Positions 14,038-16,098 of a stretch of 16,098 nt of DNA are shown here, one piece after another (position 1 is the stretch's first letter; each line of letters starts with the position of its first letter). Source of the stretch: Clostridiales bacterium (GTDB lineage: Bacteria > Bacillota > Clostridia > Oscillospirales > Oscillospiraceae); the NCBI GenBank assembly GCA_003516765.1, contig DPCD01000051.1, positions 3,073 to 19,170 of the forward strand, written 5' to 3'. The translations under genes were made by a program, and so were the position numbers. The notes beneath the pieces are model-generated. The model worked only from the letters and a program-made list of their open reading frames with translations. It did not search any database and had not been told where the DNA came from.

Positions 14038-14066
14038 TTGCAAGATGGCAGGCTGCGTGTTATAAT
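14038..14066 (+). promoter_or_regulatory. strong sigma-A promoter of nfnA-nfnB
   Basis: TTGCAA (14038-14043), exactly 17 bases, then a perfect TATAAT (14061-14066) preceded by TGT, which makes an extended -10. The expected start is near 14073, giving a leader of about 55 bases. The ribosome site is a modest GAAGGGA (14112-14117 region) before the ATG at 14128. Confidence 0.82.
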
Positions 14067-14080
14067 AAACGCTGTATGGG

Positions 14081-14101
14081 ACTTTTCTTTGAAGGAAAAG
14101 T
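14081..14101 (+). other. small hairpin in the nfnA leader
   Basis: ACTTTTCTT pairs with AGGAAAAGT around a TGA loop (nine pairs, one G-U), about eight bases after the expected transcription start. It may stabilise the 5' end of the mRNA. There is no U-run after it, so it is not a terminator. Confidence 0.4.
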
Positions 14102-14127
14102 ATGATTCTTTGAAGGGATGAAAAAAG

Positions 14128-14982
14128 ATGTACAAAATTGTGTGCAAAAAGGAACTCAATTCCGCGGTAACGTACATGGAGATTGAAGCTCCGTTCGTTG
14201 CCAGAAAGGCGAAAGCCGGTCAGTTCATCATTTTCCGCGTCGACGACAAGTCCGAGCGGGTGCCGCTGACGATCGCGGGCTACGACCGCGAAAAGGGCAC
14301 CGTCGCCATCATCTTCCAGAAGGTCGGTCTTTCCACCGAGCTTCTCGGCAGCATGAACGAGGGCGATTATATCCAGGACTTCGTCGGTCCCCTTGGCAAG
14401 CCCACCGATGTGGAGGGCAAAAAGCGTGTCTGTGTGGTCGGCGGCGGCGTCGGCTGCGCGATTGCGTATCCGTCTGCAAAGGCATTCAAGGAAGCAGGCG
14501 TCGAGGTTGACGTCATCATCGGCTTCCGCAACAAGGACATCGTCATTCTCGAAGACGAGTTCAAGGCGGCGTGCGACCATCTGTATCTCATGACCGACGA
14601 TGGCAGCTACGGCGAGCACGGCTTTGTTACCGTGAAGCTGCAGCAGCTGCTCGAAGCGGGCACGCAGTACGACGAGGTCCTCGCCATCGGTCCGATTCCG
14701 ATGATGAAGTTCGTCTCCAAAACCACAGAACCCTTTGGCGTCAAGACCATCGTCTCTCTCAACCCCATCATGGTCGACGGCACCGGCATGTGCGGCGGCT
14801 GCCGCGTGACGGTCGGCGGCGAGGTGAAGTTCGCCTGCGTCGACGGACCCGATTTCGACGGTCATAAGGTGGACTACGCAGAGCTTATGAACCGCAACGG
14901 CGTCTATCGCGAGCGCGAGGCTGAGGTTCGCCAGACACACAAATGCCGGCTCGAAAAGCTGGGCGAAGAGCTGATCAAGTAA
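14128..14982 (+). CDS. nfnA: NfnA-type small subunit of NADH-dependent ferredoxin:NADP+ oxidoreductase
   Basis: This is a 284-residue FAD/NAD-binding protein of the ferredoxin-NADP reductase/DHODH-electron-transfer family. An N-terminal FAD domain (about 1-97, with RVPLTIAGYD at 45-54) precedes a nucleotide-binding domain beginning VCVVGGGVGCAIAYP (101-115). The C-terminal iron-sulphur motif is D217-GTGM-C222-x2-C225-x11-C237, fitting a [2Fe-2S] cluster with three Cys and one Asp, as known for NfnA. With NfnB it interconverts NADH plus reduced ferredoxin with NADPH by flavin-based electron bifurcation in the cytoplasm. The next gene starts 16 bases downstream, so this is an operon driven by the strong promoter at 14038-14066. 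The codons are rich in C-ending forms, suggesting high expression. Alternatively it could serve the homologous sulphide dehydrogenase or glutamate synthase systems, which share this protein fold. Confidence 0.9.
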   Translation: MYKIVCKKELNSAVTYMEIEAPFVARKAKAGQFIIFRVDDKSERVPLTIAGYDREKGTVAIIFQKVGLSTELLGSMNEGDYIQDFVGPLGKPTDVEGKKRVCVVGGGVGCAIAYPSAKAFKEAGVEVDVIIGFRNKDIVILEDEFKAACDHLYLMTDDGSYGEHGFVTVKLQQLLEAGTQYDEVLAIGPIPMMKFVSKTTEPFGVKTIVSLNPIMVDGTGMCGGCRVTVGGEVKFACVDGPDFDGHKVDYAELMNRNGVYREREAEVRQTHKCRLEKLGEELIK

Positions 14983-14998
14983 GGGGAGGAGAAGAACC

Positions 14999-16098
14999 AT
15001 GGCTAATATGCAGATGACCAAGACTCCGATGCCGGAGCAGGACCCCAACGTCCGCAACAAGAACTTCAAGGAAGTCACCCTGGGCTACACTGCCGAGATG
15101 GCAATCAACGAGGCGCAGCGCTGCATGCAGTGCAAGAAGCCGAAGTGCGTCGAAGGCTGCCCGGTCAACATCCGGATTCCGGAATTTATCGCAAAGGTTG
15201 CCGAGGGCGATTTCGCCGCGGCTTATGAAGTCATTACCTCCACGAACGCGCTGCCCGCGCTGTCGGGTCGTGTCTGTCCGCAGGAGACGCAGTGCGAGTC
15301 CAAGTGCGTGCGCGGAGTAAAGGGCGAGCCGGTTGCCATCGGCAGACTCGAGCGCTTCGTCGCCGACTGGTATCGCGAGAATGTCAACGCCATGCCGCAG
15401 AAGGCGCAGTCCAACGGCATCAAGGTCGCCGTGGTCGGCTCCGGTCCTTCGGGTCTGACGTGCGCGTCCGAGCTTGCAAAGAAGGGCTACGAGGTCTCGA
15501 TCTTTGAAGCGCTCCACACCGCAGGCGGCGTGCTGGTCTATGGTATCCCCGAATTCCGTCTGCCGAAGGCGATTGTTGCCAACGAGGTCGAAAAGCTCAA
15601 GGCGCAGGGCGTTACGGTCATGACCGACATGGTCATCGGCAAGGTGCTTTCGATCGACGAGCTGTTCGAAGAGCTGGGCTTCAAGGCAGTCTTCGTTGGC
15701 TCCGGCGCGGGTCTTCCGATGTTCATGCACATTCCGGGAGAAGCCCTCAAGGGCGTCTGCTCGGCAAACGAATACCTCACCCGTATCAACCTCATGAAGG
15801 CGTACAAGGAAGAATACGATACCCCGATTCTGCACTCCAAGGCGGCAGCAATCGTCGGCGGCGGCAACGTCGCGATGGACGCTGCGCGCTGCGCAAAGCG
15901 TATGGGCGCGGAAAAGGTCTACATCGTCTATCGCCGCGGCGAGGCAGAGATGCCCGCGAGACTCGAAGAGCAGCACCACGCCAAGGAAGAGGGCATCGAG
16001 TTCATGACCCTCACGAACCCCGTTGAGATTCTCGGTGGCGAGGATGGCAGAGTCAACGGCATGAAGTGCATCAAGATGGAGCTCGGCGAGCCCGACGC
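14999..16098 (+). CDS. nfnB: NfnB-type large subunit, glutamate-synthase-small-chain-like (3' end outside the window)
   Basis: 366 complete codons are visible of a protein that is usually about 465 residues. The N-terminal [4Fe-4S] region has C42-x2-C45-x4-C50-x3-C54 and then C93, C99, C103. The FAD motif VAVVGSGPSG (143-152) and a second, NADP(H)-type Rossmann motif IVGGGNVAMDAAR (285-297) are present, followed by YRRGEAEMPARLEE. The layout is that of the small subunit of NADPH glutamate synthase and of NfnB. Assignment to NfnB rests on the adjacent nfnA and the absence of a glutamate synthase large subunit in the window. The ATG at 14999 has GGGGAGG upstream with nine-base spacing, in the same operon as nfnA. 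The remainder, including the C-terminal FAD-binding part, is not in this window. A glutamate synthase role cannot be excluded from the visible part alone. Confidence 0.9.
   Translation, partial: MANMQMTKTPMPEQDPNVRNKNFKEVTLGYTAEMAINEAQRCMQCKKPKCVEGCPVNIRIPEFIAKVAEGDFAAAYEVITSTNALPALSGRVCPQETQCESKCVRGVKGEPVAIGRLERFVADWYRENVNAMPQKAQSNGIKVAVVGSGPSGLTCASELAKKGYEVSIFEALHTAGGVLVYGIPEFRLPKAIVANEVEKLKAQGVTVMTDMVIGKVLSIDELFEELGFKAVFVGSGAGLPMFMHIPGEALKGVCSANEYLTRINLMKAYKEEYDTPILHSKAAAIVGGGNVAMDAARCAKRMGAEKVYIVYRRGEAEMPARLEEQHHAKEEGIEFMTLTNPVEILGGEDGRVNGMKCIKMELGEPD

Noticed and set aside
13927..15979. Long - strand open frames (383 and 334 residues) across gluQ's end, nfnA and nfnB
   Set aside because: They run antisense to genes with clear FAD and iron-sulphur motifs, with no ribosome site or recognisable domain.
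1..16098. tRNA genes, riboswitches, CRISPR arrays, insertion sequences, attachment sites
   Set aside because: I looked on both strands in the intergenic stretches. The gaps are short and are explained by promoters, operators and terminators.

Overview
The window looks like a piece of a fairly GC-rich Clostridia-type Firmicutes chromosome. The Oscillospiraceae are my best guess, with low certainty. The reasons are strong GGAGG-type ribosome sites, near-consensus sigma-A promoters, a DivIVA-like coiled-coil protein, a BlaI/BlaR1 pair, Firmicute-style TTAACA Pho boxes and an NfnAB-type ferredoxin/NAD(P) module. No tRNA, rRNA, CRISPR array or insertion sequence was found. No gene-free stretch exceeds about 190 bases.

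Left part, mostly + strand. An AT-rich 5' edge may hold the tail of a membrane protein and/or a promoter. It is followed by two overlapping membrane-protein genes: a YjdF-like protein and a PAP2/AUR1-like lipid phosphatase or transferase, closed by a terminator. Next come a DivIVA-like coiled-coil gene with its own promoter, and a full-length recQ helicase gene ending at a bidirectional terminator.

Middle part, - strand. The first gene is a Na/Pi-cotransporter-PhoU fusion gene interrupted by a single in-frame TAG at the membrane/PhoU junction. Then comes a blaI-blaR1 regulatory operon with two dyad operators over its promoter. Its BlaR1 has an unrecognised external domain in place of the penicillin sensor. 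Last is a phoP-phoR two-component operon.

Right part, + strand. Divergent from phoP is a second, intact Na/Pi-PhoU gene, with TTTAAC(A/G) elements in the shared intergenic region. This copy has lost most polar signature residues of the transporter family, whereas the TAG-interrupted copy keeps them. Next comes a glutamyl-queuosine tRNA(Asp) synthetase gene. The window ends with an nfnA-nfnB pair behind a near-consensus promoter, with nfnB running off the edge.

The central theme is phosphate sensing and uptake: phoPR, two paralogous NptA-PhoU proteins, and Pho-box-like elements upstream of both. The most notable observation is the opposite decay pattern of the two paralogs. One keeps the transporter motifs but has its PhoU domain cut off by an amber codon. 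The other keeps PhoU but has a degenerate transport core.
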